Positions 1 to 10,810 of a DNA stretch of 64,000 bases are shown here, piece by piece. The DNA comes from Acanthochlamys bracteata (taxonomy: Eukaryota; Streptophyta; Magnoliopsida; Pandanales; Velloziaceae), in contig CM034128.1 of NCBI GenBank assembly GCA_019914995.1, positions 2,916,501 through 2,980,500 of the forward strand. Reading direction: 5' to 3'. The notes beneath the pieces are model-generated. The model was given only the letters and a program-made list of their open reading frames with translations, was not told the origin of the DNA and ran no database searches. The position numbers and the translations under genes were made by a program. Each line of letters starts with the position of its first letter. Positions within the stretch are counted from its first letter, which is position 1.

Positions 1-852
1 CTACAGCCAAGATGTCAAGCCCACTTGTGAACACTATGTCAGCAGATTCTAGATCATTAAAAATCTGTGTATCTATCAATTGGACATATAGAAAATTATT
101 AAGATCATATATATATATATTGAGTTTACAGAAGTGAAGATAGAGAAATAAGCCACTTCATTATTAGAAGTGCCTTTAGAAAAATCATAAAAATTTTCTT
201 ATACCACATGCTAAGTGATGCTAGATAACGCCCACACAAAACACATAAATTCAAACATGAAATCAGCTTAAAACGTGTAGAAGCAGAAATAAGAGAGTTT
301 TGTTGTAGATGACCAAATTCAATATCTATAATCATATGCTTAGAATCAATGACTGGCCAGACAGTTTTCAAATACCAATTACATATTTGCTCGCCTCAAG
401 TTGCTCAACTAGAGCATTATGAATTCCTCATAAACTGGTTCATTCTTAAGCATTCTACATTGACAATACTTTATGAAATCGCAAGAGCTAAGAGAGCACA
501 CTCATAACTATAAAATAATCGGTATTTCTAAGAAAATTAATATCAAAAAATTACGAGCACGAATTTCAGATACTGCGACGAAGAAGACAAAAATAAATCA
601 ATCTACAAAGCAGATGTAAAGCATTTCTGGTGGCAAGTGTAGTGCAAATGTTCCCGTAGACTGTTGTTAGACCGATCACCTCCATCACCATTGAATTCAG
701 CGCAACAAAAATCTCCATCGAATCATCTTCCACCCAAAATAAAAAAATCGAGAAAAAAAAATAATTGAGATTAACAACAAAAATTATACAATAATTAACA
801 AAAGGAAACACAAATTCATGGATTCGTTCCCGATCGCGATGTCGACGATAAA
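1..852 (-). pseudogene. Nucleoside hydrolase (URH-like) relic, partial at left edge
   Basis: Three pieces on the minus strand resemble inosine-uridine nucleoside hydrolase, the enzyme that splits ribonucleosides into base and ribose. Piece one (852-817) reads IVDIAIGNESM where the family has the catalytic, calcium-binding IIDTDPGIDDSM. Piece two (733-601) reads VEDDSMEIFVALNS followed by EVIGLTTVYGN and TTLATRNALHL, the usual second strand-helix unit. Piece three (64-2) reads NDLESADIVFTSGLDILAV, like the family's GDPEAADIVFTSGAD. The middle exon with the VHG motif was not found between 66 and 600, and the aspartates of the active-site signature are substituted. The pieces are in the right order and strand. 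I infer a decayed copy whose 3' part lies outside the window; a diverged live gene is unlikely because the active site is lost. Confidence 0.7.
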
Positions 853-957
853 TTTTTTTTTCTCTCGGCTTCTCCTATGATGAAATTGGAGTGAATGATA
901 ATTCGCGAAAGAATCTAAAGTGACGTTCTGTAATACTTATGAAATAAAATTTTTTTG

Positions 958-1140
958 AAATAGATATATTTATTTTTTTAAAAAATGAATATTTTTAAAA
1001 AAATAATAATAATATTTAATAAAAAAATTTTATTTCATAAAATTTTTTTATACTATCAAAATTTTTAAATAAATTTTTTAAATATTTATAAAATATATAT
1101 TAAAAAATATGAAATAAAAAAAATTAAAAAACTAATTATA
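958..1140. repeat. AT-rich Tourist-like MITE-type repeat
   Basis: About 180 bp of nearly pure A/T with alternating poly-A and poly-T blocks around attttatttcataaaa, the same core seen in many other places in the window. The ends are too eroded to define inverted repeats. Confidence 0.4.
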
Positions 1141-1934
1141 ATAAGCAGCGCCAAATGCGCTCTAACTACTCTTCGCTCACTTACTAGCTCACACAACGAA
1201 TAATAGAACAAAACAAAAACGTATTGCATGATCGGGCTTCTAATATTGATTCTGTGTAATGTTAGTCCTGTATATAACTTATCGTATTTATACACCCCTC
1301 ATATTTCCATTGAGGCATTGAGGATTATCTCAACAAAAGGAAAGAAAGAGAAAACATTTCTATGAATGTGCCATTACAATGGATGGGGAAATAAGAAATT
1401 TCCTAAAAAAAATTTATTTTGAAGTTTTTTAAAAAAATGTTTAATTTTATACTTAAAAAATAATATATATTTATATACATATTTTATGAATACATAAAAG
1501 ATATAGTTCACTTGTATTTTTTTAACTTATTTTTAATTTATTTTTTACTGTATTTAATTCTACTAAATTGAGTTTTATGGAATTCGCTTCTAATAAGAAG
1601 ATTGGAAAAACAACATTTTTTTGATTGAACAAAACAAAAAGCCAAAGGCAGGGATCATCATCTCCGAAGGAAAAACACAAACACCAAAGTATTGAATTGC
1701 TTTTGCACGAACGGTTGATATCGATGGTTAGACTTTCCTCTCAACGGCCACTATCCCAAATCTCGAGAAGTCAAGATATTTTACATATTTGGTCCCTAAA
1801 TATGCGATTTTTTCAAACAGGTCGTATTTAGTTCGTATTTGGACTACTCATTTAACCCGAAACAAAAAGAAAAAAGTTTAAACTACTCATTAACAATTAT
1901 CGCTAGAACGAAAAATGTATAACAAAAACAACTC
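1141..1934. other. Intergenic, no gene seen
   Basis: Low-complexity AT-rich DNA. The 68-codon reading frame at 1625-1831 begins with a non-ATG codon and matches no family I know. I see no RNA gene here. Confidence 0.5.
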
Positions 1935-2130
1935 TTACAGCTCGTTTGCAAAGAATTTATCAAAAATTTTATTTTAATTTTAATTTTATATTTTTTTAAT
2001 ATATTTTAATAAGTAATTATAAATTTACTTAATATTTTAAAAAATATGAAGATATTTTACCTAATATTTTTTATTTTTGAATATTCTTTTAGTAAAAAAA
2101 TAAAACTATTAACGATAGCCAATCAAACAT
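1935..2130. repeat. AT-rich Tourist-like MITE-type repeat
   Basis: The left end carries ctcgtttgc and the right end gccaatcaaac, a weak inverted match of the GTTTG/CAAAC type that bounds the better preserved copies elsewhere. The roughly 170-bp interior is nearly all A/T. Confidence 0.45.
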
Positions 2131-2169
2131 TATCAAGCTTGATTTATCTCTCTCAGTTACTGTTTGACG

Positions 2170-2720
2170 TTACGTTTAGATTTCATTTTATTTAATTTTT
2201 TATAATATAATAAAACTTTATAACTTTTATTTAAAATTTGAAATATATTATAGATTTTAATATTACTTATTTTGTTTTTTTAATAAAATTTTAACTAAAT
2301 TTATTTTTAAAAATATTTTATTTATTTTTATAATATTTTTTATTTTTTTAGTTCGAAGATGTAAATGCATACATACTTCTCGTATTCAAAAGATGTTTAA
2401 AAATATTTTATAGGTATTCTCACTTTACGGTCAAAACACTGATGCTGTTTTGAATTTTTTCTTTAATAATTTAATCCTTTCTTATAGTTAGATTGTAGAC
2501 ATGCTCGTTATTGTGAAAAAGTAATTTGTGTCATTGAGAATTTTTGGATAATAAAAATTTTTTAAAATAGAAAGTATTTTATTTTTTTATTTTCAAACAA
2601 TAATAAATATATATAATAAAAAAATTTATTACGTAAATTTTTTAAATATTTATAAAATATATATTAAAAATATAAAATTAAAAATTAAAAAGAGTATTTA
2701 AAAAATACAATTCTAAACGA
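2170..2720. repeat. Two adjacent AT-rich repeat copies
   Basis: Two further AT-only blocks (about 2170-2350 and 2555-2720) share the ttataaaatatatatt and aaaattttat cores of the dispersed family. They lie just upstream of the gene beginning at 2958. Boundaries are approximate. Confidence 0.35.
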
Positions 2721-2957
2721 CTTCCTAATATTAAAGCAGTATAACTCTGTACACATATTAAAGAAGAAATATTAAATATTAGAAAAGAAATTAGCTATCT
2801 ACAGTTTTAGTGGTCTTAGTCTGCAAAACCATGTCTGTTCTTCATCTTGGTTGATTCGGTTTTTTTAACGGCTAACATTATTCAAAACCAACTCGCCTGA
2901 AACACTTCGGCGGCGTGGAGAGAAGAAGAAGAAGAAACTAAAATCTCAGCTGCAGCT

Positions 2958-4904
2958 ATGAATCGTTTATCAGCACCAGCGAAGAATCTCAACCATAGAC
3001 CTAACTCGAAGAGCTCTAACCAACTGGAATCGAACAAAAAGATCAATCTCAGCCGTAGATCGAAGAATTCAGACCACTCTGATTCCAAGAAGACTAACAA
3101 TCTCAACCGCCGAAACCCTCTCAAAGACTTCAACTCCACTACCAGCGGCGGTGCTCCACGTGGTTGCTTCCGTTTTCTCTCTTCTTCTTCTACTACTTCT
3201 GGTTCTTCATCTTCTTCGTCGAAGAATCTCGCGGTTATCCAACGGTCCACATCTGCACCAAGATCGGCTCCACCAAGCAATACACGGTCAAAAACTTCAA
3301 AACAATCATTAGTGAGCTATAATAAATCTTTCGCATGTCTTTCTTCGAAGAAAGGATCGGAGGCTCCAAGTTTCCGGAAACCTACTAGCTCGGAAAATCG
3401 AAGGAAAGGTAAGCAATGCAGTAATGGGTTTGAATTCAAGGTTGATTTGGGTAGAAATTGTAACCGGTTAGCTTCTACACCAGAAAAAAGCATTCTTTTG
3501 TTTGACCCAAGGTTTAATTTGAGGCAAATTGGGGCTTGTTTAAATCAGAAGCCTGCTTTACCTCTAACAACACCGGAGAAGGATGGCGAGACGATACCAC
3601 AGCTGTCAGGTACGCCCCCTGTGCAGGCATCGATATCGCCGGAGCTCACAAGTGTGATGGAACCTACTCCTGTTTGCTATGCTGCGGGTCATGTGGTTAC
3701 TGGAATCCAGGATCGTCGCAAGTGCCGGCCGCGTGGCATACTTCGAATTGGTAGTGGTGCTGCCTCAGGGGACAGCAAGGCTGATGAGAGGAGAGATTCT
3801 TTGATTCTTCCTCCTGTAGAGGAGGCTTCCATTCATTGGTTGTCAGCGCCTTCTGGGCATGATTCAGGGATTGCTACAAGTACCTTTAGCTCAGGTAGTA
3901 AAGCCCAGGATTGTGGCGGTGAAGCTTCAATGAGTTGGCTACATTTGCCAACCGAGTTTGGAGAAATGAATGAAGTTAGTTCTGGACTAAGCAGTAGTGA
4001 GGCTTCACTAATGCTCCGTGGATCAATGAGTTTTAATTCTTCCATGATGGTGAAGACACCACAATCTGGTAGTGACGCATTGAAAACTCCAACTACAGGT
4101 AGTAGCACTAGTCCATTTTCAATGATTGTAAGAAGAGCTGAGGTTAACTCTCAAGCAAAGGCTTCTGTGTCATTCCAACAGAGGCATGGATGCTATGGAA
4201 GTGGTTGTAGCACTGGATATGTGAATTCTCCATCATATAAGGAGGACATTGGAGGCAATGGTGATTCCGTAAGAGATTCATTAACTCATTCAAGATTTAG
4301 TGAGGAAGAACTCCCTCCCTTTGAAGTGGATTCACAAGCAGATTGTTTCAGTGCCACAAGATTATCAACAAATCCAACAGCAAGGAGCGGTGATGGTGCT
4401 GATGTTTTACCACTTCCAGGTCTGAGTTTCCCGTTAGCATGCCCTTTAACACCTTTGAACTCCATTGATCTTGTTGGTTTTCAAAAGACCACTGTAGAAA
4501 ATGAGTTTGGATCCAAAACAAAGGGCAAGCAAAGGGACTCAAGTGTTAGGGTATCATGGCGAGAAGGGCTCGAGAGTAGGATATTTGAGATTGGGGAACT
4601 TGATTCTTACTATTGGCTTTCTGATGATGAAGATCCTCATAATACCCATATCGAAGATAAACATGATTTGAGAACCTATACCGTAGTTGATTCAGCTAAT
4701 CGAAACGGCATGCTGGAGAATAGAAGCAGTTGCCGTATGTCAGGGGGTTTTGGCTCCATAGAGATTATGGCGCACGATTTCTCAAGAAACAACTTGAAGA
4801 GAATTTCATGTGCAGAATCCATTAGCATAGAGGGAGCTCAGCTTGTTTCTTCAGGTGATTCTGATTGGACTTTTTTCTACAGAAACCATTTGTATCAAGT
4901 ATAA
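2958..4904 (+). CDS. Uncharacterised plant-specific Ser-rich protein
   Basis: One uninterrupted 648-codon frame from an ATG whose upstream sequence has 5'-leader character (GA-rich, stops in frame). I do not recognise a catalytic domain. The first 110 residues are basic and Ser/Asn-rich with two serine runs (about residues 75-95). A middle part (about 225-330) has PRGILRIGSG followed by two similar segments, EASIHWLSAPS and EASMSWLHLPTEFG, an internal repeat of an acidic-Ser-Trp-Leu motif. A Ser/Thr-Pro-rich stretch follows (MVKTPQSG, LKTPTTG), then a C-terminal conserved-looking block around VRVSWREGLESRIFEIGELD and an acidic DDEDP. There is no signal peptide or membrane helix. The layout suggests a mostly disordered, phosphorylatable protein, possibly nuclear; that is inference. 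Databases often label such plant proteins flocculation-like, which carries no functional meaning. Confidence 0.8.
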   Translation: MNRLSAPAKNLNHRPNSKSSNQLESNKKINLSRRSKNSDHSDSKKTNNLNRRNPLKDFNSTTSGGAPRGCFRFLSSSSTTSGSSSSSSKNLAVIQRSTSAPRSAPPSNTRSKTSKQSLVSYNKSFACLSSKKGSEAPSFRKPTSSENRRKGKQCSNGFEFKVDLGRNCNRLASTPEKSILLFDPRFNLRQIGACLNQKPALPLTTPEKDGETIPQLSGTPPVQASISPELTSVMEPTPVCYAAGHVVTGIQDRRKCRPRGILRIGSGAASGDSKADERRDSLILPPVEEASIHWLSAPSGHDSGIATSTFSSGSKAQDCGGEASMSWLHLPTEFGEMNEVSSGLSSSEASLMLRGSMSFNSSMMVKTPQSGSDALKTPTTGSSTSPFSMIVRRAEVNSQAKASVSFQQRHGCYGSGCSTGYVNSPSYKEDIGGNGDSVRDSLTHSRFSEEELPPFEVDSQADCFSATRLSTNPTARSGDGADVLPLPGLSFPLACPLTPLNSIDLVGFQKTTVENEFGSKTKGKQRDSSVRVSWREGLESRIFEIGELDSYYWLSDDEDPHNTHIEDKHDLRTYTVVDSANRNGMLENRSSCRMSGGFGSIEIMAHDFSRNNLKRISCAESISIEGAQLVSSGDSDWTFFYRNHLYQV

Positions 4905-7850
4905 TATATTTTCTGGTTTCCATTTGTGTGATCCGGAATTGTGGAGACCTTTCTAATCATGTTGTAATTTGCAGTTTTTATGAGTAGGAAATAAGTTTTC
5001 AGTATCTCCATCATTGTTTTTCATGGTTGTTCATGCATTTCCTCTTAATCTTTATACTTTTATAATACACAATCAACTATCAGCTAAGTGAACAATTCCA
5101 AAAAGTTTTGAGTTATTTATTGTCTAACAAAAAAATAACTTACAAGGTGAATAAGGCATAGGCTAAGTATTGTAATATATCGATGAAGTGTTAAACCATA
5201 CCCATTACGTTCTGAGCAAAGTAGAAATAACCCGTTGGCTTACTTTGACCACCATGAAAATGAAAATGAAGGTCAGTATGCCATCAAACAACATCTTTAT
5301 AGCACGCTATTGTAGTATGATTGTGCTTTGGCATTGAATATCAATCACAATCAATACTTTTCAGCTTGCTTTGAGATATTTACCATGACTAATTGCACCT
5401 TAGGGATCCTATTAACATTTCTGTTGTTAATTCTGTAGATTTCGGAGTTAATTACAAATTTACAATAAGGTATACAATTACAATGGATGTAGTTTACAGG
5501 GTGTTCCACGATTCCACTTTTACAGTGGCTATTTAGGTTACACCCTTTGTCACCATTACATAGGATATATTTGAATACCAAGGGATGTAGTTTTTGTTCC
5601 AGATGAGGTTGCCTGATGTTGCTTTAGCTGATAAGTAACCTGTGCTCTGTTCACATTTTAAGGCTCTTTGATGCCCTCTTAGAATGACATGGGGGGCACT
5701 TTGGTTGGGTAGACAGTACGATTTTTACCTGATCGCGTAAGTCTCTTACAGAATGTTCCTTTCAAATTAGCCTTAGAAATTGGAACTTCTTTATGTTCAC
5801 TTCACTGATTAATTTTATTTTAGATTTTCTATTCCTGCAGGATTTCTGATTGTCGAAGGATCTGTGCACTTGTACGTTGTCCTTATTGGTAGACTGGTTG
5901 TATGGTTTCTTGTTTTTCTAATTTGAACAAGTTTCTAGTAACCAGAGACATAGTGGCAATTTTGTATGGGAATCTATTCAGGTTAGATGTAGTTGGGTTT
6001 CAAACTCTTGCTTCTTATTTGAGATTAAATTTTCTACTCTCTATATTTGCCGATGTTTCTGTTCTGCGAGATTTATTAGTTCTCTTGCATCTTTATACTT
6101 ATTAACTTCTTGTTTGAGTAAAGGCAAATTTCTTGTTTCAAGCAATCATGCTCAAGTCAGTACAACATCTTGAGGCATGCCAACATAAGAGCCTTTTATT
6201 CAATATAAGCTAATATTTGACCAAACATGGGTATCCATTTGCATTTTTCTTAATCTGTATTTCCATATGATACATCAAAATTGTATTGGGATAGTACTCC
6301 CTGTATGGGTTTGTATTTACACACTGCATATGAGCTAGGAGAAAATTGATTCCATACTGGATGCAATGCATTATGAACATTGGTGCTTTGATCAGCTTTA
6401 CTACATCTCATTTGCAAGATCTGGATTGTAAGTTCTTTTACAGCGTCCGAAGCTGTGACATATATATTCTATCAAACAAAGCATACAAGTTTTCTGTTTT
6501 TTACTCAATTCTTAGTTCCTTTGAAATTTTCTTCTAAAATTTGCACATCAGCTGTCAAAAAACAGTAACTAGACACACATGTATAGTAATCGGTGATGGA
6601 CATGGAGATCTCCTTTCAACTGGTTTGTTGTTGACGAGCTTTATGCTTGCTTTAAGAGCAAGTACAACACGTAGAGTAAAATTTGCTGGCTAGTGTAGAA
6701 ACTGTATCTGACTGACTACAAAAGTTTGCATCATACATACTACATGGTGCTGATACCGAAGGCATAAAGTATTTTCACATTTTTTGTTTTATTAATTATT
6801 TTAGCGTGTATCATTATCATGAATGGTACAGGTGTTTATGCTAAAAGGGATCAGAGGAGCCTACTGGGCATGCTGCTGCCATAATGACAGAGGTTCTTGT
6901 CTATGCTGAGTGCAACTGTGTTATTAATGCCTCTCAAAAGAAGCTTCTTCTACAGCAAATGGCTCTCAGCCAATCTTTTTCTTTACTAACTTTTGTAGCA
7001 TACACAGTAAAGAGCTTTAATGTTGGGTGTGCAGTTTCTTCTTCTCTCAAACATGCTGTGTCCTGTACAGGTCAGGCAATTTTTGTCTCTATGTAGTCAC
7101 CTCATTTCCAGTTCGTAGATGCAGACAATGAGCCATATCCATGTATACAGAAGCTTTATAACATCAAAGCAATGTGCATAGCCGACTAAACTAAATCTTT
7201 GCTGATTGTATTATTATCTCTACTGCTTTGTTTTCTGTTTACATTCTGGTTGTCGAATATTGTTCTGGAGTAATGTAAAATGAGACACGAGCTTAAATGA
7301 AGAATTTCAGTATGGTTCGTGAAATTATCAATACGATATTCTGTTATCTTCTTCCTGAGCTCTAAGCATCATCATTTTAAATAGGTTCAGCTAGATGGAT
7401 CCTGCTGCAAGAGATCACCGTCATAGCCGAATCTTTTTTTTATTTATTATTTGTCCGGGCTTGGAAGTTGGAACAAGCAATAGGGAAGAAATCCACGGCG
7501 GTAAGTCACTAAGTTGCAAAACCTACGTGTATTTGAAATTTGGTCCTTTAACTTGATTTTGAGTTAATAAGTTCGCTTAAAATTTTCGAAAACCGCACTT
7601 GTTCTTCAGAAGTGGATCTGACTTTGGCATGTTTACTTGAAATTCATTTTTTGTTAAAAATAAATTCTTTTAAAAAATAATCGAGCATCATAATCAAAAT
7701 TTTAAAACTTAATTTTGAAAAAAATTATTTTTAATAACTCACTCTAACGTCAACTAAATTAAATATGTGCAAAAAATACGGACTATTATTACCCTAAGCT
7801 GCGAAATAAAAACTGAAGAAGCCCTATATTATAAAACAGATTGATGTAGC
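4905..7850. other. 3' UTR and intergenic, no gene seen
   Basis: The first few hundred bases are probably the 3' UTR of the Ser-rich gene. The rest has normal plant intergenic composition with no frame over about 75 codons that resembles a protein family. No tRNA-like or rRNA-like sequence was noticed. Confidence 0.5.
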
Positions 7851-7859
7851 TCGTCGTTA

Positions 7860-9506
7860 TTTCAATAGATCGACTTCTTATTTCATTCGTCTCGCGGTCT
7901 GCGTCTCCGCTCTCTCGAACGACGCCGATTCTCAACAGCTGCAATTTTGAGGTAATGAGATTCGTTTATTTCTAATTATTTTATCTTTACGTCGTCTCAC
8001 TACTCGATCCGTGATCGCTGTTGATCTGTAATGCATCGTTAGCGATGTTGATTTACTCTTCCTTTTTTTTCATTCTATTTGCGATTGCTTGTGGTTTGTT
8101 TAATTTGTGTAGAGCAGGTTGAGAAATTAGAGGGTTCTTTTATCGATCCGAGTTTTTATTTGAATTATTATGATTTCATTCTTAGAGCCTCTTTGGGAAT
8201 CTGTGGTTTAGATGCTTTTTGATGTAGCGGAAAGTTTTTGTGTGCTTAGGTGTTTGGTGATTTGGTTCAAACCTTTGAGAATTAATAATGTACCCTTATC
8301 ATGATTCTGGAATTACATTTGGCATATATATTTATCTTAACCAGAAATCTGCCCACCACATGTCCCTATAAAGTTTTACTGTTTAGCCTGAGTCTATAAG
8401 GATGTTATCTGTCCGTGAACTGAGTATTAGCTTAAGAACTGTTCTCCTGAAGCATGTCATTCTCTTTATCAGTTCAGAATTCATAAAAATGTCTTGTTTA
8501 GATCTACCTTTTCGAGGACAAGTTACGAGAAGTAAGCTTAGGTGGTTCGGGCATGTCTTGCGCAGACCTAAAGACGCTGCAGTGCATAAGAGCGATGTGA
8601 TTCTTTTTCAACACTTTAGGAGAAAAAAATGTAGACCAAAATTAACTTGGTTTAGGGTGGTGGCGAAGGATTTAGAGGAATTGGACCTTTCGCTAGATGT
8701 GGTTTATAATCAAACAGAATGGAGAAAATAGATTCTTATAGCCGACCCTACGCAAGTGGGATAAAAGCTTAGTTTGTTGTTGTTTAGATCAACCTTTTCA
8801 ATCATTTAGCTGTATGGTTTTCCTTTTCAACACTTTGTTTTATTACCATGTGCATGGATCTTCGTGGTTTCAATGTGGTACCCTGAATTGCTTCTTCTAA
8901 CCAGAGAGTGATTGAGCCTATTATTGCTATAAATATGATTTTACCCTTGGCAATGAGACTTATAGGTGAAAGTTCTTTTGAACCTATTCCCTCTTCATGG
9001 AAGCTAGCAATATGCAGGAACATTACCTTGCTTGCTAAAGGAATTTGGTGACCAACTTTCAGTAGGAATGGCCAGGTTAAGTTTTTTATATTATCTTTTA
9101 ATGTAAGTCGGATGTAAGACGGCATTGGTGCACACAGGTAATTATAAGGCTTCTCGCTTCCACCACAAGTGACGCAAATGTTTGCTTTTTCTCTAAGTTC
9201 CCATGAATGGTTAACTGATGTTTTCTGCTTATCTCTACCATCTTTTGCTACCTCATCTGGCAACTCATATCACTGAACCTCCATCTGATTTTGCTGTAGG
9301 AAGTACAAATGGCTGGACATAAGATAGCTCATGCTACATCATTAAAAGGACCTAGGGTCATCAAGGAGATCTGCATTGGTCTCACTCTGGGTCTGATTGC
9401 TGGTGGCCTGTGGAAGATGCATCACTGGAATGACCAAAGAAGAACCAGAACCTTCTATGACATGCTGGAAAAGGGCGAGATCAGCATCGTCCTTGCCGAA
9501 GAATAG
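7860..9506 (+). CDS. COX5C: Cytochrome c oxidase subunit 5C
   Basis: The coding exon is 9309-9506 (65 codons from ATG, stop TAG). The product starts MAGHKIAHATSLKGPRVIKE and ends GEISIVLAEE, matching the plant nuclear-encoded COX5C small subunit almost residue for residue. It is a single-helix subunit of complex IV in the mitochondrial inner membrane; the helix is about residues 21-38 (ICIGLTLGLIAGGLW) and the rest is a basic matrix-side segment. Length is the family norm of about 64. A non-coding first exon ends at 7951 (GAG|GTAATG) and the intron runs to 9299 (TGTAG|G), nine bases before the ATG. A leader intron is a known feature of plant COX5C genes, where it boosts expression. A LINE tail sits in this intron. 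The transcription start near 7860 is a guess. Confidence 0.95.
8500..8790 (+). mobile_element. LINE (RTE-type) 3' tail fragment
   Basis: Inside the COX5C leader intron a frame reads RSKLRWFGHVLRRP, then RPKLTWFRVVAKDLEELDLS and QTEWRK, the conserved C-terminal end of plant non-LTR reverse-transcriptase polyproteins. Downstream come the conserved ADPT-type codons (gccgaccctacgcaagtggg), aaaagctt and a short TTG-repeat tail at about 8772-8786, the usual 3' end of RTE-like elements. The polymerase core is absent, so this is a 5'-truncated dead copy on the same strand as the host gene. Confidence 0.8.
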
Positions 9507-10450
9507 AGTGTTGTGTTAAACTGTAAGATATTCTTTTTGGAGGCCAATTTGCTCTAGCAAACCATGCCAACAATGACTTGATGAGGTCAAGCATATGAAT
9601 TTCCCAGCTACTCATGCTTGAAGCGTATCACTTTGTTTATGCTTTTCCATTCGTTTATGTTGACTATCCTCTCTGAACATTTTGCATTAGTTTGAATATC
9701 CCTAGAACGGAATGGTGTTGAACTACAAGATTTGTTTCTCCTACATCTTCTTTCGCTTCTTCATTGCGCTATGCTTGTAATTTCATTGCAGTAAGTGGAA
9801 ATAGCATTGTTTTGATTTGAGTCCTATGTCTCGTATGAACTAGCGCTTGGAGTAGCAGGTCAAACAAATTGGTGCAGTTTAGATTGGCTTCTACCAAACC
9901 TATCTTCGGTGCTGTTTTAGATTACTTTTTATCTACTTGTTATTTAATTTTTAATTTTATATTTTTAAATAAATTATCTATAATATTTTATAATTTTATA
10001 AAAATAAAAAAAAGTTTTACGTCATAAAATTTTATTATTATTATTATTATTTTAAAATATAAAAGTGGAATTTATTTTTAAAATATTTTTTGTTAAACCT
10101 TTTTTTTTCAAAAACACTGCTAAATATGTTATTCATCTCTTTCTTCTTGCTCTAGGAAGATAGATTGCAAGGCATTACGAAGCTTGAATTTGCTTGTTCT
10201 AAGGAACTAAAAAAGAAATATAATATCATCAATCCAACTAGCTTTTACACTTTGCATAGAAATCTTAATCTGTAACTTATACGCCAATATCTTTTTACAT
10301 AAAAATGAAAAGAAGGTTCCCCATGAAAGCTTCGCTCTCGAAGTTTAACTCATTCGACCCTTACAAGCAGAACATAAATATAAAAGAAACAAATGCATAT
10401 TTCAGTGCATGTGTAGGAGTTCCAACATCATGATTGATCCTTTTCCAACG
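9507..10450. other. COX5C 3' UTR, spacer and AT-rich repeat
   Basis: After COX5C there is about 400 bp of probable 3' UTR and spacer. An AT-only block (about 9930-10130, with a run of att triplets near 10035) belongs to the dispersed AT-rich family. The remainder up to 10450 is probably the 3' flank of the minus-strand gene. No coding frame is supported. Confidence 0.5.
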
Positions 10451-10768
10451 TTAAGCTCCATGACCAATACTTGCCAGCAAACGGTGACTTCTCCTACCAA
10501 AATCCTTTGCTAAGCTAGTTGCCGGTCTTCCAACGCTTCTTGCTGGCGAAAGAAACCCTGTGGGGAACTCTTGAAGTGACAACTGCCTCTGGTGATTGTG
10601 ACCTCTGGTTTCCATCCTGAGACCTCTGAGCTTCTCAGGCGGAGGTGTCGTTATCACCAGTGGCACGCTGTCCTTGTATTCATCAGCCGTTTCTCCTGCG
10701 GGTGATTGGGAGTTTTTCGGTTTCTTTTTCTTCAGAACTCTCAAGACTAGTGGTATTAAACCCTCCAT
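10451..10768 (-). CDS. Small plant protein of unknown function
   Basis: A 105-codon frame on the minus strand. I chose the ATG at 10768 (MEGLIPLVLRVLKKKKPKN) over the ATG at 10810 because MEGLIP followed by a hydrophobic-then-Lys stretch is a start I associate with a family of short plant proteins, and the longer N-terminus has no such look. Features seen: an amphipathic start, a Lys run (residues 12-16), a PPP motif around residue 42 and an Arg/Ser-rich C-terminus with RSVGRPATS and GRRSHRLLAS. No signal peptide, membrane helix or catalytic motif is visible. The function is unknown to me. Confidence 0.55.
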   Translation of the reverse strand: MEGLIPLVLRVLKKKKPKNSQSPAGETADEYKDSVPLVITTPPPEKLRGLRMETRGHNHQRQLSLQEFPTGFLSPARSVGRPATSLAKDFGRRSHRLLASIGHGA

Positions 10769-10810
10769 CTCCATGCAATGAATAGGCAACAAAAGAAAAC
10801 CCTGTAACAT

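Noticed and set aside
2882..3280. 132-codon minus-strand frame rich in Glu/Arg opposite the Ser-rich gene
   Set aside because: It is the antisense of Ser/Arg codons (tct/ttc runs) in the supported plus-strand gene; composition is explained by that.
8402..8731. A separate 109-aa gene between the COX5C exons
   Set aside because: The recognisable part is the C-terminal tail of a LINE polyprotein and it lies inside a leader intron; there is no independent start context.
9309..9506. Mitochondrial DNA insertion carrying a cytochrome oxidase gene
   Set aside because: COX5C is normally nuclear-encoded, and the gene has a spliced nuclear leader intron and no flanking organellar sequence.
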